A DNA stretch of 20,088 nucleotides from a virus. Made by a program: the position numbers and the translations under genes. The notes beneath the pieces were generated by a model. That model saw only the letters and a program-made list of their open reading frames with translations. It made no database searches and was not told the DNA's origin. This document shows positions 13,192-19,652 of the stretch, piece by piece. The first letter of the stretch is position 1; each line of letters starts with the position of its first letter. Location: IMG/VR virus record IMGVR_UViG_3300002180_000071, positions 1 through 20,088 of that record. One strand, 5' to 3'.

Positions 13192-13992
13192 TCACCATCC
13201 GCGCCCGGTCCTTAGCCCTCCTCCTGTTCTGCGCTGTTCGCGAAACTCTTCGACCGTGGTATACCTTTGAGGTTGCCGTGTACTGCCTCGTTTACTTGGC
13301 GCACGGTTAAACTCCTTTGCATTCCGCATCCAGTTCCGAAACGCTGCGAGCTCATCCTTCATTGTCAGGCCCCGGGCGAGCCAATTGTCTTGGCACTTCG
13401 CCCACTCTAAATCTACATTGCTTCCAGGGTAGTCCACCTTGAACTTAGCCAATGCCTCTGAGTCCATGTGTACTGTTCGCTTGATTTTTTTTGCTGGTGC
13501 TGTGTCTCCCTCTTCTCTCTCTGCAGTAATCTCTGAAGAGTAATCTATGTAAGAGGAAACATCCCTTTGGTCATGTTGGATAATTACTTTTGGTATGTTT
13601 GGAAAAGTACCTTTGGTAATGTTCCTTTCTACCCCCTGGAGGAATCCAGTCGGGTCAATTCGTATGTGGGTTGTGGGATTCCCCCCAAATTTATGCACCG
13701 ATGTTTGCACTAGACCTCTCTCTTTCAGCACCTTTATAGCCCTGTCGAACTGCTTAGGGCTGATCCTACACTCATCCCACCATTCATGCTTTGCCTTGAC
13801 TAGCCACAGGTAGCCGTTAAGTTCAACTTTCAACTTTGATCCCCCATCCTTCGAGGGGAGATGCCAGAATACTATCTGACTCAGCAATACCCCTGCTACC
13901 AAATCCCCAGCCATATCAATGTAGCTGCGCTTCACATCTATTGTGTCCCGCGAGTCAAGCTCCCATCGGTAGAACTCCTCAATTGTTTTCAT
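13192..13992 (-). CDS. Winged-helix replication initiator-like protein, 266 aa
   Basis: Residues 27-110 look like the N-terminal winged-helix domain of phage replisome organizers: DLVAGVLLSQIVFWHLPSK, then WLVKAKHEWWDECRISPKQF, then DRAIKVLKERGLVQTSVHKF (recognition helix and wing), then PTTHIRID. A Ser/Glu/Lys-rich linker follows. The C-terminal part (ALAKFKVDYPGSNVDLEWAK, then RGLTMKDELAAFRNWMRNA) resembles the DNA- or helicase-loader-binding tail of such proteins. The expected role is binding the phage origin and loading the host helicase, since no phage helicase or polymerase is seen here. ATG with AAGGAG seven bases upstream; an adjacent GTG is the alternative. Lies just after the XRE gene. 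Confidence 0.75.
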   Translation of the reverse strand: MKTIEEFYRWELDSRDTIDVKRSYIDMAGDLVAGVLLSQIVFWHLPSKDGGSKLKVELNGYLWLVKAKHEWWDECRISPKQFDRAIKVLKERGLVQTSVHKFGGNPTTHIRIDPTGFLQGVERNITKGTFPNIPKVIIQHDQRDVSSYIDYSSEITAEREEGDTAPAKKIKRTVHMDSEALAKFKVDYPGSNVDLEWAKCQDNWLARGLTMKDELAAFRNWMRNAKEFNRAPSKRGSTRQPQRYTTVEEFREQRRTGGGLRTGRGW

Positions 13993-14007
13993 CACCTTGC
14001 TCCTTAT

Positions 14008-14226
14008 TCAGACTGTCACCTGATCCAGCTCACTCCATATTTCGCTCTCTGCGCAATTCAACACCTTTACCAATCTCTGACGAACGTCCGGGCCAGGGAG
14101 ATAGTCGTATCGCTCCACCATTACTAGTAAACTGGGGGCTGCATTTGCTGCAACTGCCAGTCCCTGCTGGCTAAACCCTTTCTGCTTCCGCATACTCCGC
14201 AGACAATTTGCTGACTGTGCCATCAT
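14008..14226 (-). CDS. XRE-family HTH regulator, 72 aa
   Basis: A compact Cro/CI-type helix-turn-helix protein. Residues 8-60 read CLRSMRKQKGFSQQGLAVAA, then NAAPSLLVMVERYDYLPGPD and VRQRLVKVLNCAESEIW, the usual five-helix order with 'S.Q.LA..A' as helix 2 and 'S....E' in the recognition region. It has no cleavage or oligomerisation domain, so it is Cro-like in size. ATG with AAGGAGG upstream. It is the first gene after the 14265-14295 promoter and so probably regulates itself and the genes downstream. Confidence 0.85.
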   Translation of the reverse strand: MMAQSANCLRSMRKQKGFSQQGLAVAANAAPSLLVMVERYDYLPGPDVRQRLVKVLNCAESEIWSELDQVTV

Positions 14227-14264
14227 TAAACCTCCTTATTATTTGCTTTCTCTCATCACTGTGC

Positions 14265-14295
14265 ATTATACCATAGTTAATGGCCCAAGAGTCAA
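14265..14295 (-). promoter_or_regulatory. Promoter with consensus extended -10
   Basis: TATAAT at 14270-14265 with TGG in front (TGGTATAAT), and TTGACT at 14295-14290, 19 bases upstream. The spacing is long, but a consensus extended -10 tolerates this. The transcript would start near 14258 and enter the XRE gene through an AAGGAGG site. Probably the start of the replication and small-gene operon. Confidence 0.65.
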
Positions 14296-14307
14296 TGGCG
14301 GCGCTAG

Positions 14308-15252
14308 TTATCCAAATCCATAACTTCCTGCTGCAATCTCTGCGCTGCCATCTCGCATTATCTGCCTACCAATGTACTCCGCTACTTGAGGGACTACTGC
14401 ATTGCCTAAACCTCTAAGTCGGTCCACCCGATCGGGAATCCCATAAGCCACTCGACCCACGTCGGGTTCAGGTGCCCACCAATCGCATTCGGGAGGCAGT
14501 CGTTTGTATTCCCGTGGCTGTACCGCTGACTTACTCCCTTCCAATCCCTGCTCTGGGGAGACGGATATAGTGCTACAGCATCTTCCAGTCTGGCCCCGTG
14601 ATTCCCGTCCTTGATGTTTCTGGGGTTCCGGAGTTGATATAGCATACCGTCTCCGCAACGAGGAGTCGGCCACATATTTGGTGTGTTCACTTGATCCGAT
14701 AGACTGATAGCATGTCCTTGCCGCTTGCGGGTTTCCGCATTGGCCGGCCCTCCTGTTGTTTCGTTCGCTCCTGGTGTGCGCCACAATGAAGACTCGATCT
14801 CTCCTGTGGGGCGCGCCCACGGAGGCTGCTGATAAACAACCCCATTCCGCATCATACCCGCTCTCGGCCAGGTCTCCGAGTATTCCGCCAAAGACGGTCC
14901 CTCGATTGATAGAAAGCAAGCCTGGTACGTTCTCCACGAGCACGAACCTTGGTCGTACCATGCGAAGGATCCGGAGGAATTCCGGCCAGAGCCACCGCTC
15001 ATCTTCTGTCCCTTTCCTTGCTCCTGCGACTGAGACGGGCTGACAAGGGAATCCCCCTGCGATGAGATCAACGTATTCGAGTTCTGTAATGTCTTTGACA
15101 TCACTATATCTCCTAACATCAGGCCAATGTTTAGCAAGTACCTTCAGGCAATAGGGGTCGTTTTCCACCTGCCACAGACACTTCATCCCAGCCCTCTCTA
15201 ATCCAAGATCAATACCTCCAATACCTGCGAACAAGCTCCCGTACCGCATCAT
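14308..15252 (-). CDS. C5-cytosine DNA methyltransferase, 314 aa
   Basis: Transfers a methyl group from SAM to carbon 5 of cytosine in a specific DNA sequence. The motifs are in order: SAM-binding SLFAGIGGIDLGLERAG (residues 6-22), catalytic GFPCQPVSVAG with Cys70, LVENVPG at 105-111, APHRRDRVFIVA at 147-158, a variable recognition domain about 160-260, and RLRGLGNAVVPQ at 278-289. The length is normal for a small phage enzyme. No restriction enzyme is seen beside it, so it is an orphan that probably shields phage DNA. The ATG at 15252 shares a base with the stop of the preceding gene (TGATG), which favours this start. Another long frame lies inside it. Confidence 0.95.
   Translation of the reverse strand: MMRYGSLFAGIGGIDLGLERAGMKCLWQVENDPYCLKVLAKHWPDVRRYSDVKDITELEYVDLIAGGFPCQPVSVAGARKGTEDERWLWPEFLRILRMVRPRFVLVENVPGLLSINRGTVFGGILGDLAESGYDAEWGCLSAASVGAPHRRDRVFIVAHTRSERNNRRAGQCGNPQAARTCYQSIGSSEHTKYVADSSLRRRYAISTPEPQKHQGRESRGQTGRCCSTISVSPEQGLEGSKSAVQPREYKRLPPECDWWAPEPDVGRVAYGIPDRVDRLRGLGNAVVPQVAEYIGRQIMRDGSAEIAAGSYGFG
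14406..15101 (-). CDS. Overlapping ORF nested in the cytosine methyltransferase gene, 231 aa
   Basis: A second minus-strand frame stays open through most of the methyltransferase gene. It has its own ATG with AGGAG eight bases upstream. The product reads like a protein: SLVSPSQSQEQGKGQKMSGG, then SYRTYQ-type and SETWPRAGMMRNGVVYQQPP segments, GEIESSLWRTPG, MWPTPRCGDGM, and the end GGHLNPTWVEWLMGFPIGWT. From memory, phage proteins with 'SETWPRSGMMRNG..Y..PP', repeated '.WPTP' and a terminal 'LNP.WVEWLMG.P.GWTDL' are widespread near cytosine methyltransferases. It may be a true overprinted gene, or a frame that looks conserved only because the methyltransferase motifs are conserved. Function unknown. 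Confidence 0.5.
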   Translation of the reverse strand: MSKTLQNSNTLISSQGDSLVSPSQSQEQGKGQKMSGGSGRNSSGSFAWYDQGSCSWRTYQACFLSIEGPSLAEYSETWPRAGMMRNGVVYQQPPWARPTGEIESSLWRTPGANETTGGPANAETRKRQGHAISLSDQVNTPNMWPTPRCGDGMLYQLRNPRNIKDGNHGARLEDAVALYPSPQSRDWKGVSQRYSHGNTNDCLPNAIGGHLNPTWVEWLMGFPIGWTDLEV

Positions 15253-15407
15253 CACTTATCGCACATGATTGTCTCTGTGTATTTGGATAACACCCTATCC
15301 ACCGCCAATAACTCTCTATTCTTTCCTGTCTGATCCCAAATCATACGCCGCCCGAGCTTCATCACAAAGTATGCAACTCGATTCCAATACCGACTCAATC
15401 TAAACAT
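15252..15407 (-). CDS. Basic small hypothetical protein, 51 aa
   Basis: Fills the 165-base gap upstream of the methyltransferase. The ATG has AGGAGG seven bases upstream, and its stop shares a base with the methyltransferase start (TGATG), so translation of the two is coupled. The sequence MFRLSRYWNRVAYFVMKLGR is basic and aromatic, and the remainder (ELLAVDRVLSKYTETIMCDK) is helical. The partly hydrophobic N-terminus might associate with a membrane or DNA. No family recognised. Confidence 0.7.
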   Translation of the reverse strand: MFRLSRYWNRVAYFVMKLGRRMIWDQTGKNRELLAVDRVLSKYTETIMCDK

Positions 15408-15421
15408 ATGGCTACCTCCTA

Positions 15422-15829
15422 TTAGCATTCAGATCCCCACGAAGTAACAATGCTGTTTACCAGATAAACTAGCCAGTCAATTGCAATCTGGGCTTGTTCA
15501 TCAGTCTCGAAGGTCGCGAGGATTTTGATTGCGCCCTCTGTTGTAGTGTACATGCACTTTTTCGTGCCGTCTTCCAACTTGCCTATAGTGATCTCATCGC
15601 CATTAGCTTTCGTGTAACTCCACCCGATGAATTTCTCTGCCGGCTCGCATCCCTTGTCGTTCTTCAGCCCCTTCATTTTAGCCTCTGCCAACTCCATAGC
15701 TTTCCTCTCTACTCTGCATGAGTCCTCGTCGTCATCATGATAACCCGCCTCATGAGAGCTAAGGGCACTGGCTACCTCATATTCCACCTTGGCGTTGATG
15801 TACTCCATGATGGTCTCTATGTCGTCCAT
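15422..15829 (-). CDS. Hypothetical phage protein, 135 aa
   Basis: The ATG has GGAGG six bases upstream and begins one base after the stop of the excisionase-like gene; the frame is open further upstream but overlaps that gene. The N-terminal part is an acidic helical segment (MDDIETIMEYINAKVEYEVA, then YHDDDEDSCRVERKAMEL). A small beta unit follows (FIGWSYTKANGDEITIGKL, CMYTTTEGAIKILATF), then a helix (ETDEQAQIAIDWLVYLV). Not recognised. Second gene of the leftward early operon. Confidence 0.7.
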   Translation of the reverse strand: MDDIETIMEYINAKVEYEVASALSSHEAGYHDDDEDSCRVERKAMELAEAKMKGLKNDKGCEPAEKFIGWSYTKANGDEITIGKLEDGTKKCMYTTTEGAIKILATFETDEQAQIAIDWLVYLVNSIVTSWGSEC

Positions 15830-15830
15830 A

Positions 15831-15998
15831 TCACTCCTCCCTGTTTTCATCCATGTACTTTTGGATGTCTTCCTCTCGATACCTCCGATGCTTCGCCCCA
15901 CCAATGCGGATGCACGGGATCGGCAGGCTGAACCGCAGGGTTGCCTTGGATACCCGCAGTATCGCCGCAGCCTCTTCTACTGTCAACAACTTATCCAT
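15831..15998 (-). CDS. Excisionase-like helix-turn-helix protein, 55 aa
   Basis: A short DNA-binding protein of the MerR-like excisionase family. MDKLLTVEEAAAILRVSKAT is the standard opening (strand, helix 1, turn, recognition helix), followed by LRFSLPIPCIRIGG and HRRYREEDIQKYMDEN, the wing and closing helix. Family members usually read 'ST(V)RR.I..G.IP..R.GR..R....DL..'. ATG with GGAGGA upstream. It is the first gene of the leftward transcript from the divergent promoter and may act as repressor, activator or excision factor. No integrase is present in the window to tell these apart. Confidence 0.82.
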   Translation of the reverse strand: MDKLLTVEEAAAILRVSKATLRFSLPIPCIRIGGAKHRRYREEDIQKYMDENREE

Positions 15999-16019
15999 GC
16001 TGTCCTCCATCTATTGCAG

Positions 16020-16049
16020 ACTATAGCACATACTATATATTATTGTCAA
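16020..16049 (-). promoter_or_regulatory. Leftward promoter for the excisionase-like operon
   Basis: TTGACA at 16049-16044 and TATAGT at 16025-16020, 18 bases apart, with TGC before the -10 (extended). Expected start near 16013, about 15 bases before the excisionase-like ATG and just ahead of its GGAGGA site. A good match to a vegetative promoter. Confidence 0.68.
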
Positions 16050-16053
16050 GGGG

Positions 16054-16082
16054 TTGACATGAGTTATTGGATGTGTTAATAT
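16054..16082 (+). promoter_or_regulatory. Rightward promoter for the recombination operon
   Basis: TTGACA at 16054-16059 and TAATAT at 16077-16082, 17 bases apart, with TGT before the -10. Expected start near 16089. The leader then carries AAGGAGGG before the ATG at 16119. Its -35 lies four bases from the -35 of the leftward promoter. Confidence 0.6.
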
Positions 16083-16118
16083 CTGATAGGTCAAAGGAAA
16101 ACAGAAGGAGGGTAACAA

Positions 16119-16589
16119 ATGCCTAGCAGATTAGAAGCAGAGTACAAGGGGTACACGATAAGGTGGGAAGACTACCAGAGAGTATTCGCTGTGCTCCTCG
16201 ATGATATGCCTGCCACCACAGCGAAATTGGAATCTGTTGAGGACTGCGAAAAGTGGATAGACAAACAGTTGAAAGTCAAATACAAAAGGGTGAAGGTTCT
16301 TTATCAGCCATGGGCCAATCGCACAGAGGGATGGGTAGACGGCGAGGCCACTAGCATAGTTGATGACACTGATGTTTGGGTTATCAGCAAGAGAACTGGG
16401 AATAGGAGCAAAGAGCGCCTTGGCAATGTTGTAATAAAGAGCAATGAGAATGATGCCTTGATTGCTAGGCTCAAAGCCCTCGCTGATAGAATCGCAGACC
16501 TCACAGAAGAACAGAAAACCATAACAGCTTTCTTAGAGCGACTTACCCCAGCCATGATGACGGTTGATGGCGAGGCAAAGGAGGGCTGA
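16119..16589 (+). CDS. Hypothetical phage protein, 156 aa
   Basis: First gene of the rightward operon, with AAGGAGGG seven bases before the ATG. The N-terminal domain (EYKGYTIRWEDYQRVFAVLL, then VEDCEKWIDKQL) looks like a small mixed fold seen in short phage proteins. The middle is basic and beta-rich (YKRVKVLYQPWANRTEGWVD, TDVWVISKRTGNRSK). The C-terminus (ALIARLKALADRIADLTEEQ) is a predicted coiled coil or long helix. Unknown function; the context suggests a role tied to DNA recombination or its control. The stop overlaps the next start (TGATG). Confidence 0.72.
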   Translation: MPSRLEAEYKGYTIRWEDYQRVFAVLLDDMPATTAKLESVEDCEKWIDKQLKVKYKRVKVLYQPWANRTEGWVDGEATSIVDDTDVWVISKRTGNRSKERLGNVVIKSNENDALIARLKALADRIADLTEEQKTITAFLERLTPAMMTVDGEAKEG

Positions 16590-16885
16590 TGGCAACGGAT
16601 ATAACGCTGGCCCAGCTGGGCATCGGGCCCCGGGATGCAGTCAGGGCGAACCGGCTCGCGGCGTGGCTGGCGAGGCCGAGGAATAAGCGAAGGAAGATCC
16701 GGAGTAAAGGAGGAAGCATGATGACTAAAGAGATTGAGGTCGCGGAGTTGGCAGAGAAATTGGCCATGGATAAATTCTACGCACCCCTCTGGGCTCTGAC
16801 GCCCCATGACCAAACCCGTATGTTGGACAAGGCGCGAAGGCTCATCGGTGAGCCCCAGAATAACAATGTGAGAAAGGAGAAATAG
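16589..16885 (+). CDS. Hypothetical protein, 98 aa, with internal in-frame start
   Basis: The upstream ATG overlaps the previous stop and has AGGAGG four bases before it. Its first 43 residues (MATDITLAQLGIGPRDAVRA, then LARPRNKRRKIRSKGG) are basic. A second in-frame ATG at 16718 has a better placed AAAGGAGG and gives a 55-residue protein beginning MMTKEIEVAELAEKLAMDKF, an acidic helical domain. Two forms may be made, or only the short one with the upstream part being leader. The product is unknown; it lies just before the SbcC-like gene (four-base gap). Confidence 0.6.
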   Translation: MATDITLAQLGIGPRDAVRANRLAAWLARPRNKRRKIRSKGGSMMTKEIEVAELAEKLAMDKFYAPLWALTPHDQTRMLDKARRLIGEPQNNNVRKEK

Positions 16886-16889
16886 AGGA

Positions 16890-18872
16890 ATGGCTGAAAT
16901 CGGATTGAGGAAACTATCACTTCGGAACTTCAAAGGCCTTCGAGAATTCACACTAGAGCTTCCCACCAAGCCTTTCAACGATGCCAGTATCTACGGGGAT
17001 AACGCTACTGGCAAGACAACCCTCGCAGACGCCTGGTTCTGGCTACTCTATGGGAAGAACAGCCAAGATCAGGTGGATTTCGAGATCAAAACCTTGGATG
17101 AACACGGCCAGCCGATCCATGGTCTGGAGCATGAGGTCGAAGGGGTGCTGGAGATTGACGGCAAATTGACTGTATTGCGGAAGGTCTATGCGGAAAAGTG
17201 GACCAAGCGACGCGGAGCCGCCAATAAAGAATTCACTGGGCATACGACGGACTACTACATCGATGGCGTCCCAATGCAGAAGAAGGAATATGACGCCCGA
17301 ACTAGCATTGTTGATGAGAAGCTGTTGAAACTCTTGAGCAACGTGAGACATTTCAATGAGGTTCTGCACTGGCAGGATAGGCGAAAGATACTCCTTGAGG
17401 TATGTGGGGATATCTCAGATGAGGAGGTCATCGCCAAGAACAGCGACCTTGCCGATCTACCGGGAATACTTGATGGGCGCCCGTTCGACGACCACCGAGC
17501 GATGGTACTTGCACATCGGACGAAGATCAACAAGGAACTCCAAGAGATCCCCCTCAGAATCGATGAGGCAAACCGTGGCTTGCCGAAATCCGAAGAAAGC
17601 TGCGCGATAGTTACTGCTGCCCTCGATGGGTTTAAGTCCGCGCAACAAGCAAAGCAGCGGGAGTTCATCACACTGAAAGAGGGTGGCAGTATAGCTGAAA
17701 AAACCAAGACATTGCAGGGGATCGAGTCGAAGCTGATAGAATTAGAGCGAGCCCACTGGTTGGTACAAGCCGACGCAAAGCAGGCAACCGTAGTTGAGAT
17801 GAATAAGGTCAGGGAAGAGATCGAGCAACACAAGTCCCTGGCTACCAAAAAGCAAGGGCATATAGACGCGAATGACGCGGAGATAGCCGAACTCGAAAAG
17901 CAGATGGCAACCTGGCGCGAAGAGTGGCACGTAGTCAACGCCGAGGGGTTTGTCTATGCCGAGAGTGACACCTGCCCAACATGCGGGCAGTCGCTGCCAA
18001 CGGAGCAGGTTGAGACTGCCCGGGAGAAGGCTTTAGCCAATTTCAACCGCCAAAAAGCAGAGAGGCTGGAAGCCATCCAGCAGAGGGGCAAAGAGGCTCA
18101 TGCTAAATGCGAGTCCCTTGTTGCGGAGAATGCGCACATTTCTCAAGGAATCGAGAGTGCCGCATCCGAACAGAATACCCTTGAAGCACGAGCCTCGGAC
18201 CTACACGGGAAGCTGGAAGCAGCCAAGCAACTTGAGACGGACTACACCAAGCTGCCTGAGCATATCACCATGACTAAGGAGAAGGCCACGCTTGAGCAAG
18301 CCATCGCTGAACTCAGACTGGGATGCGCTGACGCCCTCGACGCGCTCAGTGAGGAGATCGCCAGATACAACTCCCTTATTTCAGAGAAGGTGACGATTCT
18401 GGCGCAGCTGGATCAGAGGGGAGCAGGCCTCCAGCGCATCGAGGAGCTGAAGGCCCAGGAGAAAACACTGGCCGCTGCGTACGAGAGGTTGGAGCGAGAG
18501 CTTTATCTCACAGACCAATTCGTGCGCTCGAAGGTGCAATTCTTGGAACGCCAGATCAACAGCTGTTTCCAGTTTGCCCATTTCAAAATGTTCAACGAAT
18601 TGATCAACGGCGGGATCGAGGAATGTTGCGAGACTCTATACCAGGGAGTACCCTACAATTCGGCGCTCAACAACGGGGCTCGCCTGAATGTGGGCATCGA
18701 TATAATCAATACGCTCTCAGAGCACTATGACTCCACGGTCCCGATCTGGCTGGATAACGCCGAGGCGGTGTCGCAAATCATCGAGAGTAGGGGCCAACAG
18801 ATCAGGCTGCATGTCAGCGAGCCCGATAAGATGCTGAGAGTAGAACTAGCAAAACAGGAGGTGGCAGCATGA
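16890..18872 (+). CDS. SbcC/RecF-like ATPase with zinc hook, 660 aa
   Basis: An SMC/Rad50-type ATPase probably acting on DNA ends during phage recombination. The N-terminal lobe starts LRKLSLRNFKGLREFTLELP and has the Walker A loop GDNATGKTT at residues 36-44. Long coiled-coil arms (about 200-550) flank a zinc hook, CPTCGQSLP with Cys362 and Cys365, as in Rad50 and SbcC, where two hooks dimerise on a zinc ion. The C-terminal lobe has a degenerate signature (ARLNVGIDIINTLSEHY) and a Walker B-like VPIWLDNAEAV in which Asn623 replaces the usual Glu. That DN form recurs in phage relatives as I recall them. No SbcD-like nuclease is adjacent. The stop overlaps the RecT start (ATGA). Confidence 0.9.
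   Translation: MAEIGLRKLSLRNFKGLREFTLELPTKPFNDASIYGDNATGKTTLADAWFWLLYGKNSQDQVDFEIKTLDEHGQPIHGLEHEVEGVLEIDGKLTVLRKVYAEKWTKRRGAANKEFTGHTTDYYIDGVPMQKKEYDARTSIVDEKLLKLLSNVRHFNEVLHWQDRRKILLEVCGDISDEEVIAKNSDLADLPGILDGRPFDDHRAMVLAHRTKINKELQEIPLRIDEANRGLPKSEESCAIVTAALDGFKSAQQAKQREFITLKEGGSIAEKTKTLQGIESKLIELERAHWLVQADAKQATVVEMNKVREEIEQHKSLATKKQGHIDANDAEIAELEKQMATWREEWHVVNAEGFVYAESDTCPTCGQSLPTEQVETAREKALANFNRQKAERLEAIQQRGKEAHAKCESLVAENAHISQGIESAASEQNTLEARASDLHGKLEAAKQLETDYTKLPEHITMTKEKATLEQAIAELRLGCADALDALSEEIARYNSLISEKVTILAQLDQRGAGLQRIEELKAQEKTLAAAYERLERELYLTDQFVRSKVQFLERQINSCFQFAHFKMFNELINGGIEECCETLYQGVPYNSALNNGARLNVGIDIINTLSEHYDSTVPIWLDNAEAVSQIIESRGQQIRLHVSEPDKMLRVELAKQEVAA
17520..17709 (+). repeat. 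Segment duplicated (diverged) at 19899-20088
   Basis: Codons 211-273 of the SbcC-like gene align without gaps with the last 190 bases of the window. The first 22 residues are identical although several third codon bases differ. The next stretch diverges in sequence but keeps VTAAL, GG and AEKTK. The two copies are therefore homologues that have evolved apart, not a recent exact duplication. Confidence 0.85.
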
Positions 18873-19651
18873 CAACAACCCCGGAAAAACAGACTACGGC
18901 GGTAGCTGAGAGACCGATCACCAAGATGAAGCTCGTCCTAGCTGACGAGAGTGTCCAGGAGCAATTCAGGAATGTTCTCAAGGAAAACACAGGCGTCTTC
19001 GTCGCTAGCATTCTCGATATCTATAGCTCCGACAAATATCTTCAGGAGTGTGAACCGAAGGCCGTCATCATGGAATGCCTAAAGGCGGCAACCCTGAATC
19101 TCCCCATCAACAAACAGCTCGGGTTCGCTTACATCATCGCCTACAAGAGAGTCCCCCAGTTCCAGATGGGCTACAAGGGATACATCCAGCTTGCGATGCG
19201 GACCGGGCAATACCGACATATCAATGCTGACGTTGTACTGGAGGGGATCAAGGTACACAAGGATCTTCTTTCCGGAGAGGTGACCTTCTCCGGGGATCCG
19301 ACAAGCGATAAACCCCAGGGCTATTTCGCGCACTTCGAAACGCTCAATGGCTTCAGGAAAACCCACTATATGACACGGAAAGAAATTGAATCCCACGCCA
19401 AGAAGTACAGCAAGAGCTATGGGGCTGCCAACAGTGCCTGGGCTACGGACTTTGACGCCATGGCGATCAAGACCCCGCTACGCCTGCTGCTCTCGAAGTA
19501 TGGGCTCATGACAACTGAGATGGAGAGAGCAATCACTTCTGAGTATGACGCGGAGGAGGAGGTTGCTGCCGCAATCACCGAATACGCCAATAGCGAGGTC
19601 ATCGACGTGGCCCCTGGGGGGATTGCACCTGCGCCGGATCCAGGGTTCTAA
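18869..19651 (+). CDS. recT: RecT-family single-strand annealing protein, 260 aa
   Basis: Anneals complementary single strands in phage recombination. The RecT core is clear: FVASILDIYSSDKYLQECEP near residue 44, then CLKAATLNLPINKQLGFAYI, then AYKRVPQFQMGYKGYIQLAM, then RTGQYRHINADVV. Later blocks include GYFAHFETLNGFRKTHYMTR and WATDFDAMAIKTPLRLLLSK. The C-terminal tail (about 235-260) is acidic and proline-rich. Start ATG overlaps the end of the ATPase gene, with AGGAGG upstream. RecT usually works with a 5' exonuclease (RecE-like); none is seen, but the next gene begins an MBL-fold hydrolase that may fill that place. Confidence 0.95.
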   Translation: MTTTPEKQTTAVAERPITKMKLVLADESVQEQFRNVLKENTGVFVASILDIYSSDKYLQECEPKAVIMECLKAATLNLPINKQLGFAYIIAYKRVPQFQMGYKGYIQLAMRTGQYRHINADVVLEGIKVHKDLLSGEVTFSGDPTSDKPQGYFAHFETLNGFRKTHYMTRKEIESHAKKYSKSYGAANSAWATDFDAMAIKTPLRLLLSKYGLMTTEMERAITSEYDAEEEVAAAITEYANSEVIDVAPGGIAPAPDPGF

Positions 19652-19652
19652 C

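Noticed and set aside
13150-13192. Small hairpin (GCCTG/CAGGC) after the replication gene as a terminator
   Set aside because: Stem of only five pairs and no T-run follows; the next gene needs read-through.
15481-15515. Another CTGATGA on the minus strand that might have been a second hammerhead core
   Set aside because: No stem II, no GAA-A and no cleavage stem follow; it is part of the coding sequence of the 135-residue protein.
19-16000. Long plus-strand open frames opposite the leftward genes (for example 975-1550, 3050-3577, 5185-5871, 6264-6926)
   Set aside because: They lie antisense to well supported minus-strand genes, lack ribosome sites and have low-complexity or unnatural protein sequence.
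17043-17938. Minus-strand frames opposite the SbcC-like gene
   Set aside because: Antisense shadows rich in Ser, Leu and Cys without ribosome sites.
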